From the NCBI GenBank assembly GCA_037575805.1, contig JAZHPD010000032.1, forward strand, positions 1-64,000: a DNA stretch of 64,000 bases, written 5' to 3'. Source of the stretch: Lecanicillium sp. G3. Its lineage: Eukaryota; Ascomycota; Sordariomycetes; Hypocreales; Cordycipitaceae. This document shows, piece after piece, positions 34,924-46,275 of the stretch. Below the pieces are notes generated by a model. That model was not told the DNA's origin, did not search any database, and saw only the letters and a list, made by a program, of their open reading frames with translations. The first letter of the stretch is position 1; the number at the start of each line of letters is the position of its first letter. Both the position numbers and the translations under genes were made by a program.

Positions 34924-36062
34924 TTTCATTTAGCCAGCACGTATCAGGAAAGGCGGAGAAGATGAGATCGAAAATGAAAGAAGAGATGAGCCAAGCTAGT
35001 CCACGATGGATGTATATGATTCCCCAGGCGAGCCGATTATAGTGGCGGTTTACGTATTGCCAGGTTAGCTGTACAGAACAAATTATCTATATATGTTGTT
35101 TGCAAACACAGTTCGGGAAATGGTTGATGCAGTGCGTTGTGCGTTTCATAAGGCTGACCAAATCATTTGCAAGCTCAGCTACTTGGTATGGTGATGCATT
35201 ACCAATCTGGGAGTCGTGGGGGCGGGGGCTAGCCACAGCAAGGGTGGGCAGACGAGCAAGGCTGTGAATGACAAAGGCATTATGGAGCAACTGCCAAAAT
35301 CGTAGTAATGTAGAGACAAGTATTATGAATCGCAAACCTCTTATTCAACAACTTGCCCAAGTTCGTATGAATGTCGAAGACATCGGCACGTGCCTGCGCC
35401 ATTAACGGAGCCGGAGGGCTGCCCGGAGGCTCCAGATTGGGCGGGCGGACGGGTTCCCGCGCAGGCCAGCCTCGACCTTCCTCTTACGCCGTTTTCTGAA
35501 TGCCTTCTTGTGCCATTCCGCCTAATGACGGAGCTACTTTTTCTTTTCCAATCAGCCATGGATGTATGAATGAGGGAGGGGGGAGTGACGGGTGCGGCAG
35601 CTCTGCTCGTCACTAGTTCCGAGCTCCGGCTGTGGCTTCCAACTAAAAAAGCCATGCTTGTAATCGTAGCTGTGACGACATTGGTGGAGCACGGACAACC
35701 TTGAGCAGCTAACTCATTGCCGCACCTATGATACATTGACTTTGCCATGCGCGGCGGCGAACGAGCAGCTGTGGTTTTGTGTCAAGCGAGACTTTTGCCG
35801 AAGTCTAGCACCAATTCGCACCAATCCGCGCCAATCGATGGGTACGTAGCTATCTAACCCAGTAGCTGGAGCTGTGAACTCCCGAGCTGTCCGGATCTGT
35901 TTAAAAGGAAGCTGCATTCCCCTCGTGACTGCCCCTCATCTTCCCCCCCGCGATACTCTTTTTCTACCATCGACACTGAAGACTCTTGTCTTGTCAGTAG
36001 CTTGCAATCTCAGCACCAACTCCCACACTCTTCTCTCCCATACTATACAACAGCAATACAAT
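34924..36062. other. Intergenic, promoter of the mannitol dehydrogenase gene
   Basis: No gene is seen. CCCCT (STRE-like) words occur at 35919-35923 and 35932-35936, and TTTAAAAG lies about 160 bp before the ATG. The proximal leader is C+T-rich. Confidence 0.4.
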
Positions 36063-36942
36063 ATGCCTCAAAAGGTTCCTGCCGCCACCGGTGTCCTCGA
36101 CCTCCTCAGCCTCAAGGGCAAGACGGTCGTCGTCACCGGTGCCTCTGGCCCCAAAGGCATTGGTATCGAGGCCGCTAGTGGCTGCGCTGAGATGGGTGCC
36201 AACCTGGCCATCACCTACTCTTCGCGCGCCGACGGTGCCAACAAGAACGCCGAGGATCTGATCAAGCAGTACGGTGTCAAGGTCAAGGCTTACAAGCTCA
36301 ACATCGGCCACTACCCCGACGTCGAGAAGTTTGTCAACGACGTCATCTCCGACTTTGGTCAGATTGACGCCTTCATCGCCAAGTAAGTGTCCACTCGCCT
36401 AGGTAACCCCATATTACATCGTGTATGCCATTCCGCTCGGACTCGAGCTAACACCGCACAGCTCTGGTATCACAGCCGACGCCGGCGTTCTCGAGGGTTC
36501 CTCCGAAGCCTGGGACAAGGTCCTCAACATCGACCTCAACGGTCCCGCCTACTGCGCCAAGGCTGTCGGCGCGCACTTCAAGAAGCGGGGCAAGGGCTCC
36601 TTCGTCATCACCGCCTCCATGTCCGGCCACATCGCCAACTTCCCCCAGGAGCAGACATCCTACAACGTGGCCAAGGCTGGCTGCATCCACTTGGCACGCT
36701 CCCTCGCCAACGAGTGGCGCGACTTTGCCCGCGTCAACTCCGTCAGCCCAGGCTACATTGACACCGGCCTGTCCGACTTTGTCGACAAGAAGACGCAGGA
36801 CCTGTGGCTCAGCATGATCCCCATGGGCCGCACTGCTCAGTCCCACGAGCTCAAGGCCGCCTACGTCTACTTGGCCTCTGACGCCAGCTCATACACAACC
36901 GGATCCGACATCGTGATTGACGGAGGTTACACGGTCCGATAG
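36063..36942 (+). CDS. NADP-dependent mannitol 2-dehydrogenase (SDR)
   Basis: Two exons (36063-36382, 36462-36942; 79-nt intron) give 266 residues, the usual length for fungal mannitol dehydrogenase. It interconverts fructose and mannitol with NADP(H), feeding the cytosolic mannitol pool used as carbon store and stress protectant. Motifs: TGASGPKGIG cofactor loop, NSGITADAG at the splice junction (NNAG-equivalent), ITASMSGHIAN with catalytic Ser, SYNVAKAG with Tyr and Lys, PGYIDTGLSDF and a C-terminal DGGYTVR. The last two are characteristic of this SDR subgroup (which includes sorbose reductase and mould allergens). STRE-like CCCCT words upstream would fit stress regulation. Confidence 0.88.
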
Positions 36943-37242
36943 ATGTTTTTATTTAGCGCTAATGGATTTTATGACGTATTCTTGATGTTGAGAGTGATGC
37001 GTGCATTTCAGTAAAGATAACAAACATTGTGCAACACATGTGACGTGAGGTGCATCTCTAGATAATGCAAAGGGAATTAACATATTGTGTAGTCTAGAAT
37101 TGAACCAATACATTTAGTCCGGATAATTCATGAAACCACCGTTGACGTTCACACTTTAACATGCTGCGCAGCCTCTCGTGTACAACAAGTGTTGGCTCTC
37201 CCAGCGACACTGCCCCGCCTCCACTCTCTACCAACCCCCCAG

Positions 37243-37707
37243 ATGGCCGACACCAAAAACGAAAACAAACCATCAACACGAGAGCCCTTGCTTGAATCCC
37301 ACCAAAACATGGTATGCATCGCATCTAACCCATCCCTTTCCCTCGGTTCCCCAGCTGCTGCTCTTCCACGCCTGCTAACGCCCCGCCAGAACAAGGACTC
37401 GAGCTTCACCTACGTGCACATGCACCGCGGCGCGGACGCCGACATCTTCGACGACTTCTGCCGCGACAAGCTTCCCGACGACGAAATCTACGTCCCGCCG
37501 CAGCACCAGCCAGTCAACCCCGAGGACGAGGACGACGTGGTGCCTGACCAGCACGCGGCGTTTGGCATCCAACGCGCGACGCAGCGCGTCAGGGAGCCCG
37601 CCTGGAAGGACCTGGGCCTCGCGGCGCTGATGGACAAGGGCCCGGACGCGGCGGGCAAGAAGAACAGCGGGAAGGGCGCCGTCGGGGTTAGAAACATGCC
37701 GCGGTGA
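37243..37707 (+). CDS. Conserved-looking hypothetical protein, 128 aa
   Basis: Two exons (37243-37311, 37390-37707) separated by a 78-nt intron that keeps frame even if retained. The product begins MADTKNENKPSTREPLLES, then SSFTYVHMHRGADADIFDDF, an acidic NPEDEDDVVPDQ segment, and a basic, Gly/Lys-rich tail. It is hydrophilic with no signal peptide, helix bundle or catalytic motif that I recognise. The intron signals (GTATGC donor, CTAAC branch-like CTGCTAACG, CCAG acceptor) and consistent codon bias support it as a real gene. It is convergent with the TRAPP subunit gene. Function unknown. Confidence 0.6.
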   Translation: MADTKNENKPSTREPLLESHQNMVCIASNPSLSLGSPAAALPRLLTPRQNKDSSFTYVHMHRGADADIFDDFCRDKLPDDEIYVPPQHQPVNPEDEDDVVPDQHAAFGIQRATQRVREPAWKDLGLAALMDKGPDAAGKKNSGKGAVGVRNMPR

Positions 37708-37974
37708 ACGCGGCGAGTGACGGATGTTGTCTGCGGAACGCCGGCGGTGGCCACGCAGTTCAGCGTGCGCATGACCTCTTGACTTTACGAATTATGATAC
37801 GACAAACGCAATCGACAGTGTATAAATATCTAGTAAATCTTGAATCCGTTGATATTTGCATAATATAGACAGCCATTGTTATCGGCAGCATCGTAATGTC
37901 CCAAAACTCCCAACTCCGTATGCCCAAATCAACAACCATCACCACTTCTTTTTCCCGTCATCATAACCGTCAAA

Positions 37975-38704
37975 TTAGCTCTTCCCGAGGAAAGCCTCTC
38001 TCTCCACAACCTCTGCCGCAAATTTCACCAAAAACACCGTCTTCCCTGGCCACATCTCGCCCTCGGCCACCGTATGCGCCGTGACCTTGGCGGGAAAGTC
38101 CGCGCCGTCGCATACGCCCTCGATGACGCCGGCCGCAAACGCCGCGCAGTTGAGCTGGCTCATCTCGCGCGGCACGGAAATGTACTGGTTCACGAGCGGC
38201 TCGTTGTCGATGATCATGTACTCCTCGGGGGTGTCGGGGTTGTTGCTCTTCTCGAGGCGGTCGGCCTGGCGCCCGAACAGGTGCGTCCACACGTTCTGCT
38301 TGATGACGTGCAGGAGGGCGATGATGTTGAGCGGGCGCTGCTGCGTGCGCGGCGGTTCGCGGTAGAGGAGGAGGTCGAGGAGCTTGAGGCCGATCGAGTG
38401 GCCCTGGAGGTTGAGTCTGCGTTGCCAGTCAGCGCCGCGACCCTGCATTGGCCCGCTTCGTGCCTGGGAAGCAGAACGCGTATTATTGATCGGAAGAAAC
38501 GTACCTTTGCTCAAGCTCCTGGATTCCCTTGACTCGGCGCTGCGCATACGTCACCATCTCGCCAAATAGGTACGCAAAGCTGGCCTGGCTCAGCTCCCCG
38601 CCCTTGGAGCGGTTCAGCGACCGGTGGTAGATGGTCTTGCCGTTGCTCGGCAGACGCAGGCCAGAGTCCTTGCCCGCCTGCCCGCTCGGCTGTTGGCTCG
38701 CCAT
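37975..38704 (-). CDS. TRAPP complex subunit Trs31/TRAPPC5
   Basis: Two exons (38704-38505, 38416-37975; 88-nt intron) give 213 residues. The Bet3-like family fold is recognised from SQASFAYLFGEMVTYAQRRV, GHSIGLKLLDLLLYRE, the VWTHLFGRQADRLEKSN segment, ISVPREMSQLNCAAFAAG and DFPAKVTAH. As a core TRAPP subunit it helps activate Rab/Ypt1-type GTPases and tethers vesicles at the Golgi. The N-terminal 30 residues are a flexible Gln/Ser/Gly-rich extension. The start is the first ATG in frame, and the intron sits right after a QELEQR segment. Confidence 0.92.
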
Positions 38705-39276
38705 TTCGTTCGGGGGGTGGTTGTGGTTGTGGTGTTGGAGACCGGCGGTTTGGAGGTTTGGCGGGAGCTGCTAGGTTCGTGAGGTCTGCCCAGGGATGCC
38801 CCACCATGACAGACTGCCGCTACGGTGTACAGAGGTGCAAGAGGCCGGTGATGGCTCAAGTACACTTTAAAGAGCTAAATACAATAAGTTGCTTTCATGG
38901 AGTAAATTTGCAGCTTTATTCACACATTTTCCCATTCCACGACCGAGTTTTTTGAACTGTGTTTTAAGCAGGGCACGCCGTCCATGCTATACTTGCGCCG
39001 CATGTGGAAACATCATTATGAGCAGAATGAAGCAGTATGGCAAACCACTCAGTACAACATACATTTATAGAATCATAAGTCTACATATAATCTCAAATAG
39101 AATATAAAAATGCAGCAATACAATCCCCGAGGTCCCGTCTACCAGTGCGTCCTCCGTCCCGAACCGCCCGACTTCACTCAAACCAGTCAACAAATGAGAA
39201 AATGACGAAAGAAAAATAAAGAAAAATAAACAGTACCGGGCAAAGCAAACACATGTCTCATGGCTCATATCCTCAT
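38705..39276. other. Intergenic, nothing recognised
   Basis: It separates the 5' end of the TRAPP gene from the 3' end of the AAA ATPase gene. An A+T-rich stretch lies around 39050-39240, as expected for 3' processing signals. Confidence 0.5.
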
Positions 39277-41196
39277 CTACTGCACCGTAACAATTTTGGA
39301 CTTGGCCTCCTTTTGCTTCAACGAGGCATCGACCCACGCATGCACCTCCTCGAGGGCCTTGCGCGGGCTCTTCTTGCGTTTGAGCAGGAACCCCTGCACC
39401 TCTGCCGGCGAGAACTTGCCCTCGGGAATGCGCTTTGCAAACTCGGCGGCAATCTTCTTCATTTCCTCGCCGTCGATGTCCACCTTGTACGCCATGTTGG
39501 CCTGCTCGCGGAGTAGCTCGTTATGTTGCGCCGCGCTCGGCTTCTTGGCGTGCCCGTTCAGCCTGGCCAGCGCCGCCGCCTTCTCCTGCATCTTCTTGGT
39601 CACGCGCGGAGGCTCGTACATGCGCTGGAAAAGCTCTTCGATCTGGAAGGGGCTGGCGTGTGAGAAGCCGACTTGGACGTCGACGCGGCCCGGTCGCACC
39701 AGGGCCTCGTCGAGGGACTCGGGCTTGTTGGTCGTCATGATGAGCACGCGGCCTTCGTGGGAGGCCACGCCGTCGATGGCGTTGAGGAGACCGGACAGAG
39801 AGATACCCTTCTTGGAGCCGCGTTTGCGCTGGCTGTCGGACTTACCGCCGCGCCGGCTTTTCTTTTTCGGCTTGACGTCCTCGTCGCTGGAGGAGTTGCT
39901 GCTGTCGCTGTCGCTCCCAGAATCCTCTGCCTTCTTCTTCTCCTTGTCCTTGGTCTTTCCGTCCTTTTCCTTATCTTTATCATCGCTATCGCTTTCACCT
40001 TCGCGACGAAGACCAGCGCTGTCGATATCCTCGAGAAGAATGACGCAACGACGAGGGAGCTTGGTGAAAAGCACAGCCAGATCCTCTTCCGTGACGCTTT
40101 GGTCTTGGAGACTGATGACGTAAATGTCTATACCAAAGACGCCGGCCAGTGCAAATGAGAAACTTGTCTTTCCAGTACCGGGTGGTCCATAGAAGAGGTA
40201 GCCGCGGCGAAGAGGAATACCGCGCGAGGCATACCAACGAGGAGTGGCCGGATGTAGATATTCATTTACATCAGCCAGGACATCGTGCTTTTCCTTGTGG
40301 TCAAGAACCACAGTACGAATGGGGCGGACTGGACGACGGGCGACTTGCTGCCACATGTTGTAGTCGCGACGCATCTCCTTAGATCGTGGGCGATAAATAG
40401 TGGTTTTCTGCGACCTGTCCTTCCAGTACAGCGCCTTGGAGTCTTCGAGCAGCTTCTTGATGGGTTCAATAGACCATCCGTAGCATGCAATCTTGATCGA
40501 CTCGACGTCCTTCATAGGTCCCCAGCCACCGCTACTCACAAAGGTTTCCTTGGAACGGTAGAACTTGAAGTAGGTGCCGTTGTGCCAGAAGTTGGTTCGG
40601 CCGAGGGCGGGAATGAACCGCGGCTTGGCCGTGGCAGCCTGGTTAGAGAAGTTGAGGTAGCGGTTCCCCGAGTTCTCGTCATCGCCGCCGTCAGTCAGAA
40701 AGAGTGCCTTGCTTTCTTCCTCCTCGTCATCGTCATCCCAGGCGCTGCGATAGATCGTTTGGGCCGTCAGCTGCTTGTTGTTGCGCATTGCAGGGTGCTG
40801 GGACATGAACTTCATGAGGTGATCATAGATGGCGTCGTCTTCATCAACCTGCATGCCGCACATTAGGTATCGGTCGACAAGGGCTTCGACGTAGAAGTAG
40901 ACTTGGTTGAAGATCTTCGAGAGACCCCAGATGAAACCGACCGCCGTCAGAAGCATGGACGGGTCGATGCCAAACTGAGCACCGAGCAGCCTGTACACAA
41001 ACAAGAGGAGCTGCGACAGCGGCGAAACAGCCCCTGCAGTCGTCAAAAGTGTATCCATGATGCCGTGGGGAAATTTGTTTTCCATATGGGCAGTGGTATT
41101 GTTGCCACTGCCCTCGGTAGAAGCGTTTTGCTGCTGTTGGAAGAGCGGCGAGAACTGCAGGCCAACGTTGGACAGTGATTCCATCATGGAGACCAT
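39277..41196 (-). CDS. BCS1-like AAA ATPase with a charged insertion
   Basis: An uninterrupted frame; from the ATG at 41196 the product is 639 residues. An upstream ATG (41343) would add 49 residues without family resemblance. The N-terminal part has one or two hydrophobic segments (about residues 60-95) and the BCS1_N region (ARRPVRPIRTVVLD). The AAA module has Walker A GPPGTGKTS near 337, Walker B CVILLEDID near 384, sensor TTNKPESL near 482 and the arginine pair RPGRVDVQVGF near 502. Between Walker B and sensor 1 lies a 60-70-residue insert of acidic Ser/Asp and Lys/Arg runs ending SRRGGKSDSQRKRGSKKG. Yeast BCS1 translocates folded Rieske protein across the inner membrane. This fungal paralogue group is likely mitochondrial or membrane-bound, but its substrate is not known to me. 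Confidence 0.85.
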   Translation of the reverse strand: MVSMMESLSNVGLQFSPLFQQQQNASTEGSGNNTTAHMENKFPHGIMDTLLTTAGAVSPLSQLLLFVYRLLGAQFGIDPSMLLTAVGFIWGLSKIFNQVYFYVEALVDRYLMCGMQVDEDDAIYDHLMKFMSQHPAMRNNKQLTAQTIYRSAWDDDDEEEESKALFLTDGGDDENSGNRYLNFSNQAATAKPRFIPALGRTNFWHNGTYFKFYRSKETFVSSGGWGPMKDVESIKIACYGWSIEPIKKLLEDSKALYWKDRSQKTTIYRPRSKEMRRDYNMWQQVARRPVRPIRTVVLDHKEKHDVLADVNEYLHPATPRWYASRGIPLRRGYLFYGPPGTGKTSFSFALAGVFGIDIYVISLQDQSVTEEDLAVLFTKLPRRCVILLEDIDSAGLRREGESDSDDKDKEKDGKTKDKEKKKAEDSGSDSDSSNSSSDEDVKPKKKSRRGGKSDSQRKRGSKKGISLSGLLNAIDGVASHEGRVLIMTTNKPESLDEALVRPGRVDVQVGFSHASPFQIEELFQRMYEPPRVTKKMQEKAAALARLNGHAKKPSAAQHNELLREQANMAYKVDIDGEEMKKIAAEFAKRIPEGKFSPAEVQGFLLKRKKSPRKALEEVHAWVDASLKQKEAKSKIVTVQ

Positions 41197-43554
41197 TTTG
41201 GACTCCTGGTAATTGTTTGCCGGTTTAAAAAAGGAAGAAACGAAATGGCAGATTGGCGGTGACAAGATGCCAATACTCAAAATGTGAAGCGGCTGATCCT
41301 TGCTGCGGACCCTTGTTCGTCGCCCGCAGAGTCCGTCACTCACTTACACCAGATGCGCTGGACTGAGACCAACCTGCAGATGTGCACAGAACGACGCCCC
41401 AGGGAAATAAACCAAACGAGTGGTGCTTAATCAACGATCCGAGTAACACCAGAAAAGCTATGCGAGGGTTACCTTCCGGGCGACTTTTTTTCCGACAATA
41501 AATACGTGCGTGAACACTCACCACGCGACACACACGGCAACGCAAAAGAACCAGTTGCACACAACGCCACCAGCCCTGCAACTGCACAAGGCGAACAAAA
41601 GGCAGCAGTCAACGTCACTAGCCCAGATCTAGCACCGCCAAACGAGTGGCGAGACCGTGCAGTGCAGTGAAGCGAGCGAATTGCGCAGCGGGCTAGCAAG
41701 GAAAGCTGAAGTGAATGCACTTTTGTGCCCTAACAGCAAATGAAGTACGTCAAGTGGCGAGGCACACTTGCTCGGATTCACGAAGGTGCGAAAAGGGTTG
41801 AAAATGGTGCCTGGGGCTTTTATAATATTTTACTTCTCTGCCATCTCGTCCCAGTAAACCGGATCATTTAGGCAGAAAAAGCGGCTTTGCCTTCATTAGA
41901 CTCACGCGGACCCTCGTGGCGTCACATCCGTCACAGTTGCACTGCACATTTGAGAGAAAGAAAGGAACTGATGGAAAAGACAGGCCGGCCCAGCCAAGCG
42001 GCCGGGCGTCAACTTCGTCCACCTGGACACCTTCGTCCAGCCACGCCACGGACCCTCCACACACACTTGCAGTTTGCCCGCCGCTGCGGGCGCTCGCGCT
42101 CTCCCAATGGAGTCGCCCTGGCCGAGAGGCGTCCGGTCAACCAGCGTCAATACAACTGATATTATAGGCTGGGTTTACCATGGACTCACAGCGATTGACT
42201 GCAGTTTACTCAATGACTTATTGAGCGGTGCAGGGCCTGAAGCGAACAAGACCACCACAGCCCCGGCACTAAGATGTTCAGGCTGACAGGGGAGACGCGG
42301 CCGCGAGACAACAGCGAGGTTTGATTGAGCTTCTGATTAGGTTTGCCCCCTTGTGGCATTTGCATGCAGGCGCAAGATAGCATGCGGATCTCGCGCTGGT
42401 GGTGAGTCTACCGTTGTGGAGGTCATGTTGGCATTGCATGTTGTGAGACTTTACAGTTGTCATCAGGCAGCAGCGTGTTAGTCGAACCACGGCCTCGGGA
42501 GTTGCTCGAGGCCAAGGCTTGTAGCTGTTTGTAGTTAGGAAACCTGAATTAATTAACAGTTGCCGCCTGGCCCACGGTACGCCGAAGCGACGCCCCCCAA
42601 CCCGGTTTCCCGTCGAGACAACCATCAAATACAGAAGCTTCAGTGGCTCCCCCGCGCTGTCATATACAGGGATTTTTAGCTCAGTTGGGGGAGCAAAGAG
42701 AACACAACTGTTGGCGAGCTTATGTCACCTACATTAAACCAGACAGCCTTGACAGCAAGTAAACTTCCACCGCCTTTTCCTTTGTGCCTGTATATTGCAG
42801 AGTGGATAATCGGCATGGATGTGCGCGCTCGATGCTTAATTCCTATTAGCCCACACGAGGACGGCAGTCTGCGCCACCGTTGGTCGTGGGAAGGGCATCT
42901 CGCATATCCCGCCACGGTCTCTGCATGCAAGGGCCCCCCCCCCTCCTTCTCTCCAACCTTGGCGAGCGATGGCAATGAGAGATGTAATAAAGTGCTGTCA
43001 GTGTTGCGCAGAAGGCACGGCCTGTCTCCATTCAACAAAAGCGCCTGGCGTCGGGTAGCGTCCGCTGACAGCGGGCCGCGGCCCATCCACACCGACGGGG
43101 GATTTCCAACAGCCAGCCATGGCACATCGTTTGTTTCGTTTGTCATGATGATATTTACTGGATGCGTTCAGCTTACCAGGCGCGGTGCTATTTTCTGGCC
43201 GCCTTGTGACTCATGCTGCCCTACCGTGATCTTGGGCCGACTGCTGCAGGCCTCTTGCTGCTCCTCCACACCACCAACTCGGCGAGGCACACAGCGCGTG
43301 AATGCCAGGATTGATGCGCTGATCCGCAGGGGTTAGCTGAACTTGTCGCAGCGGTTTGTGACTTTGGTAGAGCTGCCTCTATCACAGGTGCACGTTTGCA
43401 AAGGTTAATCAAAATTTTACAATACTTCCAAATCACGGAAATAGGCAGACCACTGGGTGAGCAAAATAACGAGTATCTATATTATATATTACTGTACATC
43501 TATCGGGTTTTTTTATGTAAAATCACAACTGTAAAGAAATGAAATGAATGCTTC
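41197..43554. other. Intergenic, with a tRNA 5'-half-like piece
   Basis: No protein gene is supported. The longest frames (42722-43336 plus, 42676-43146 minus) overlap each other and look accidental. A tRNA 5'-half-like sequence lies at 42669-42694. Confidence 0.5.
42669..42694 (+). other. tRNA 5'-half-like fragment
   Basis: GGGATTTTTAGCTCAGTTGG followed by GGGAGC matches a tRNA acceptor strand plus D-arm (GCTC pairs with GAGC) and a pol III A box. No anticodon arm or T-loop (GTTCRA) follows within the next 60 bp, so it is not a complete tRNA. A truncated tRNA-derived copy or chance is likely. Confidence 0.35.
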
Positions 43555-44688
43555 TTATGCCGTTGCGGCAGCTGCGGCCGCGTCCTCAGCAGGGACGGGA
43601 ACCTTTTCATCCAGCGTCGCAGCAGCCATCTTGTTTTCGACGCCCGTCTTGCCGTCGCTTTCGTACTTGAATCCGTTGACACTCGTGTCCGTGCCGGCCT
43701 TGAGGTAGTCCTCCGACTCGCCGACAATCTTGCCGGCGGCGACCCAGCGCGCCATCCTGTCCTCGCGGCGCTGCTTGCAGAGGGCGTTGAGGGCCGGCCA
43801 GTAAGCGTCGTGGTCGTACTCAAAGTCCATGGCGCCCTGCCAGTCGTCCTTCCAGAGCTGCTCGGTGGGGACGTACTGCTTCATGTCCTCGTTGAACTTG
43901 AGCTTCTCGCGGGTGACGGGGTCAATGAAGGGCGTGATGATCTTGAAGAAGCCCCAGACGACCCATGGAACTGCGAAGGCTAGTTAGCTGGTAGCTCCGT
44001 TGCGAAATTGTAGGCAATTTGACATACCGTTGATGATCAAGGCCTTGCCGAGACGCTCGGGGTAGTGGTTCTGCAGAATGTGCATCACCTCTCGCGCCGT
44101 CGAGACGGGCACGCTCGTGTTCTGCCTCTTCTTGCTGGGCTTAAAGTTCATCAGAAGGCTCAGCGACTCGACGCCCGCGGGCATCATGTCGGTGACGCGC
44201 TCGACCATGTAGAACAGGTGGTGAATCTGCTTGGGGCTGGCGTCGGTGTTCTGACGGCCCGGGTTCAGGTACTGGCAGGGGCGGCCCATCTTGTCGAAGC
44301 CCAGGATAATCTGCTTGCCCGTCTCCTGCTCGGGCGAGATGTACTCGGGCGTGAAGTCGTCGAGGCCGTACTCGCGGCGCCAGCCCAGCGTCGCCTGCGT
44401 GCGCTTGGCCGCGTCGTCGACCGACCACTTGGTCGCGCGGAGGTAGCGGAGGAGGCAGTCGCGGGTCAGCCAGGAGCGCTCGCGGTCCGTGATGGGGCCC
44501 GACTTGCCCTTTTCCTTCTCGCAGGCCACGTCGGTCCAGGACCGGGCCTTGGTGAGCAGCGCCTCGTACTTGGCCTGCTGGTCGGCGGTGAGCTCGGCGC
44601 GCGGCTGGGGCTCGCAGCCGGGCATCGGCGCGGTGATTGGCGTCTTGAGAGGCGCGGCGGAGGCGCTGGAGCCGTCCTGCGAGGCCAT
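43555..44688 (-). CDS. Sec14-type phosphatidylinositol transfer protein
   Basis: Two exons (44688-44028, 43970-43555; 57-nt intron) give 358 residues. A CRAL-TRIO N-terminal helical part (DCLLRYLRATKWSVDDAAKR, LGWRREYGL) is followed by the lipid-binding domain (GKQIILGFDKMGRPCQYLNP, HYPERLGKALIINGVPWVVW, FFKIITPFIDPVTREKLKF). Members exchange phosphatidylinositol and other lipids between membranes and support phosphoinositide synthesis. The C-terminal 60 residues are a low-complexity Ala/Glu tail (EDAAAAAATA). The leader contains a 40-bp GT-rich microsatellite. The ATG at 44688 was chosen because upstream in-frame codons translate only that microsatellite. Confidence 0.9.
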
Positions 44689-44721
44689 GGTGGCGGGCGT
44701 TTGCGGTTTTGATGGGCTTGA

Positions 44722-44762
44722 CGCGTGTGTGTGCGTGCGTGCGTGTGTGTGTGCGTGTGTGT
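44722..44762. repeat. GT/GCGT microsatellite in the Sec14 leader
   Basis: Alternating GT and GCGT units over about 40 bp, starting 34 bp upstream of the ATG. It would lie in the 5' leader or core promoter, where length changes could affect expression. Confidence 0.85.
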
Positions 44763-45018
44763 TCGGTGAGCGAAGAGCTTGTTGTGTGAGACCCCCTATA
44801 TTCAGGCGGGAACGGGCAGATCGGGGAGCTTGCGTGATCTCCCGCTGCGGACCGAACTGCAAGGCAAAAGCTTGGTGTGGTGAGTTGTCCAGAGACGGCG
44901 TTTTGCCGATTTCAATTGAATATCAGATTCACTCGCAAGCTCAAGGTTTAGGGGAAGGTGAGGCTCCAATGCAACGGTTACTGTGGCGCTGAAGCCGACT
45001 CGGAGCTTGTCAATTTTT

Positions 45019-45036
45019 GGGGGGGGGGGGGGGGGG
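45019..45036. repeat. Homopolymer G(18)
   Basis: An uninterrupted run of 18 G directly after TTTTT. It could fold as G-quadruplex DNA, and its length may be uncertain. Confidence 0.9.
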
Positions 45037-46275
45037 TTCCAGTGCCGAGACCGCGCCCACGCTACCTGCAACGCCGTATTCGCAAACTGGGTTGCACATC
45101 GTTGAGGATGGCCACATGGGTACGCGCGATCCAGCTGAAATAAGGTTTCATCGGACGCAAAACGATGTATCTGAATAAAATGGAACTGAAAGGAAAATGT
45201 GACAGATGCAGAACTATGGCCAGATCAGTCGAGGTGGAGATGATTGCAGAGTATGAAGACGAGTGATGAATGAACCAGCGCTACTTGGTACATTTCTTTC
45301 ATAAATTTCATAATTATAGCTAGTTAGTCGGCTGGCTTATAAGATGATGCTTCGCGGGGATGGACCACCATATCCGTTCAATCACACACATGGTCATCGT
45401 CAAACTCGATCCTGAACCCGAGGCAAATACCACGTAAACACGAACCATCACTAATTGATCAAAAGGCAATATGTTCTGCGAGTTCAGCTGAAGTGTGCCA
45501 CAGGTCCTGCTGCGAATATCCGCCGCCCGCAGTTCTTATCTACGAGACCAGGAAAAAGCCAGGGTCGCATCGCAGCACGAAATCGGCCATTGAACGTGCA
45601 ACCGAGACCGCGGAAAACAGAAAATCCACAAGGCTACGCAATGCAAATTCATGCGCTAGCTAGTTAGCTCTGAGCAAACTAGCCAAAACTTGTGAAACTC
45701 ACCTGCGTTAGTTCGAGGTGAAGGTCGTATTGACCAACGTTCCGCTGCCAAATTAACCCACCGCCCTCGTCTACGCCATCATGCAGGTAACCCCTTCTCT
45801 TCAATCCTTCGCAAACCCATACCGACAGCGGGGTCACCCCATCCATCACGGTCGCCGGACCTTGCCGGTCTTCCCACGCGCGTATGTCAATGGCTCACTG
45901 TTCGCCACCGACCCCGTCCGACCTTGTCGAGATAGTAAGCGCAAGAGTTACATCGCGTCGCCGTCTTCCCTCCTGTCACGGAGAACAAGAGCGGAGGAGG
46001 GGCAAGTTAAACTGGTTCTGCTATAGTATTCTCAATCCCCTACAGTATGCATCAATGCTGCACACAGACACACGTCTGTCATCCTGCAGATCTGTAAGAT
46101 GTAAGCAGCAAGGTTACATCAGCACGGCGCCCTATGGCTACTATTATAGCCCTGAGGCTGAAATAATAAAGAGCCAACACTTTCCGTCATCCGTTCCTCT
46201 TTCATGCGCGTTTTTCCTTACAAGGCCCAATCCATACCACAGTTCACAAAACAGCATCCAGCAAAGAATACCAAG

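Larger units (their letters stand above)
44689..46275. other. Divergent intergenic region, no gene
   Basis: It separates the minus-strand Sec14 gene from the plus-strand SDR gene. A GT/GC microsatellite and an 18-base G run are the notable features. Short frames are unconvincing. Confidence 0.5.

Noticed and set aside
41197..41343. 49-residue N-terminal extension of the BCS1-like protein
   Set aside because: The upstream part has no family-like sequence and a downstream ATG gives the expected beginning. It cannot be excluded as a targeting sequence.
42722..43336. 204-codon plus-strand frame in an intergenic region
   Set aside because: Overlaps a 156-codon minus frame, has no domain, no intron support and a composition unlike neighbouring genes.
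44689..44862. N-terminal extension of the Sec14 protein by 58 residues
   Set aside because: The extension would encode His/Thr repeats from the GT microsatellite, and the family starts at the downstream ATG.
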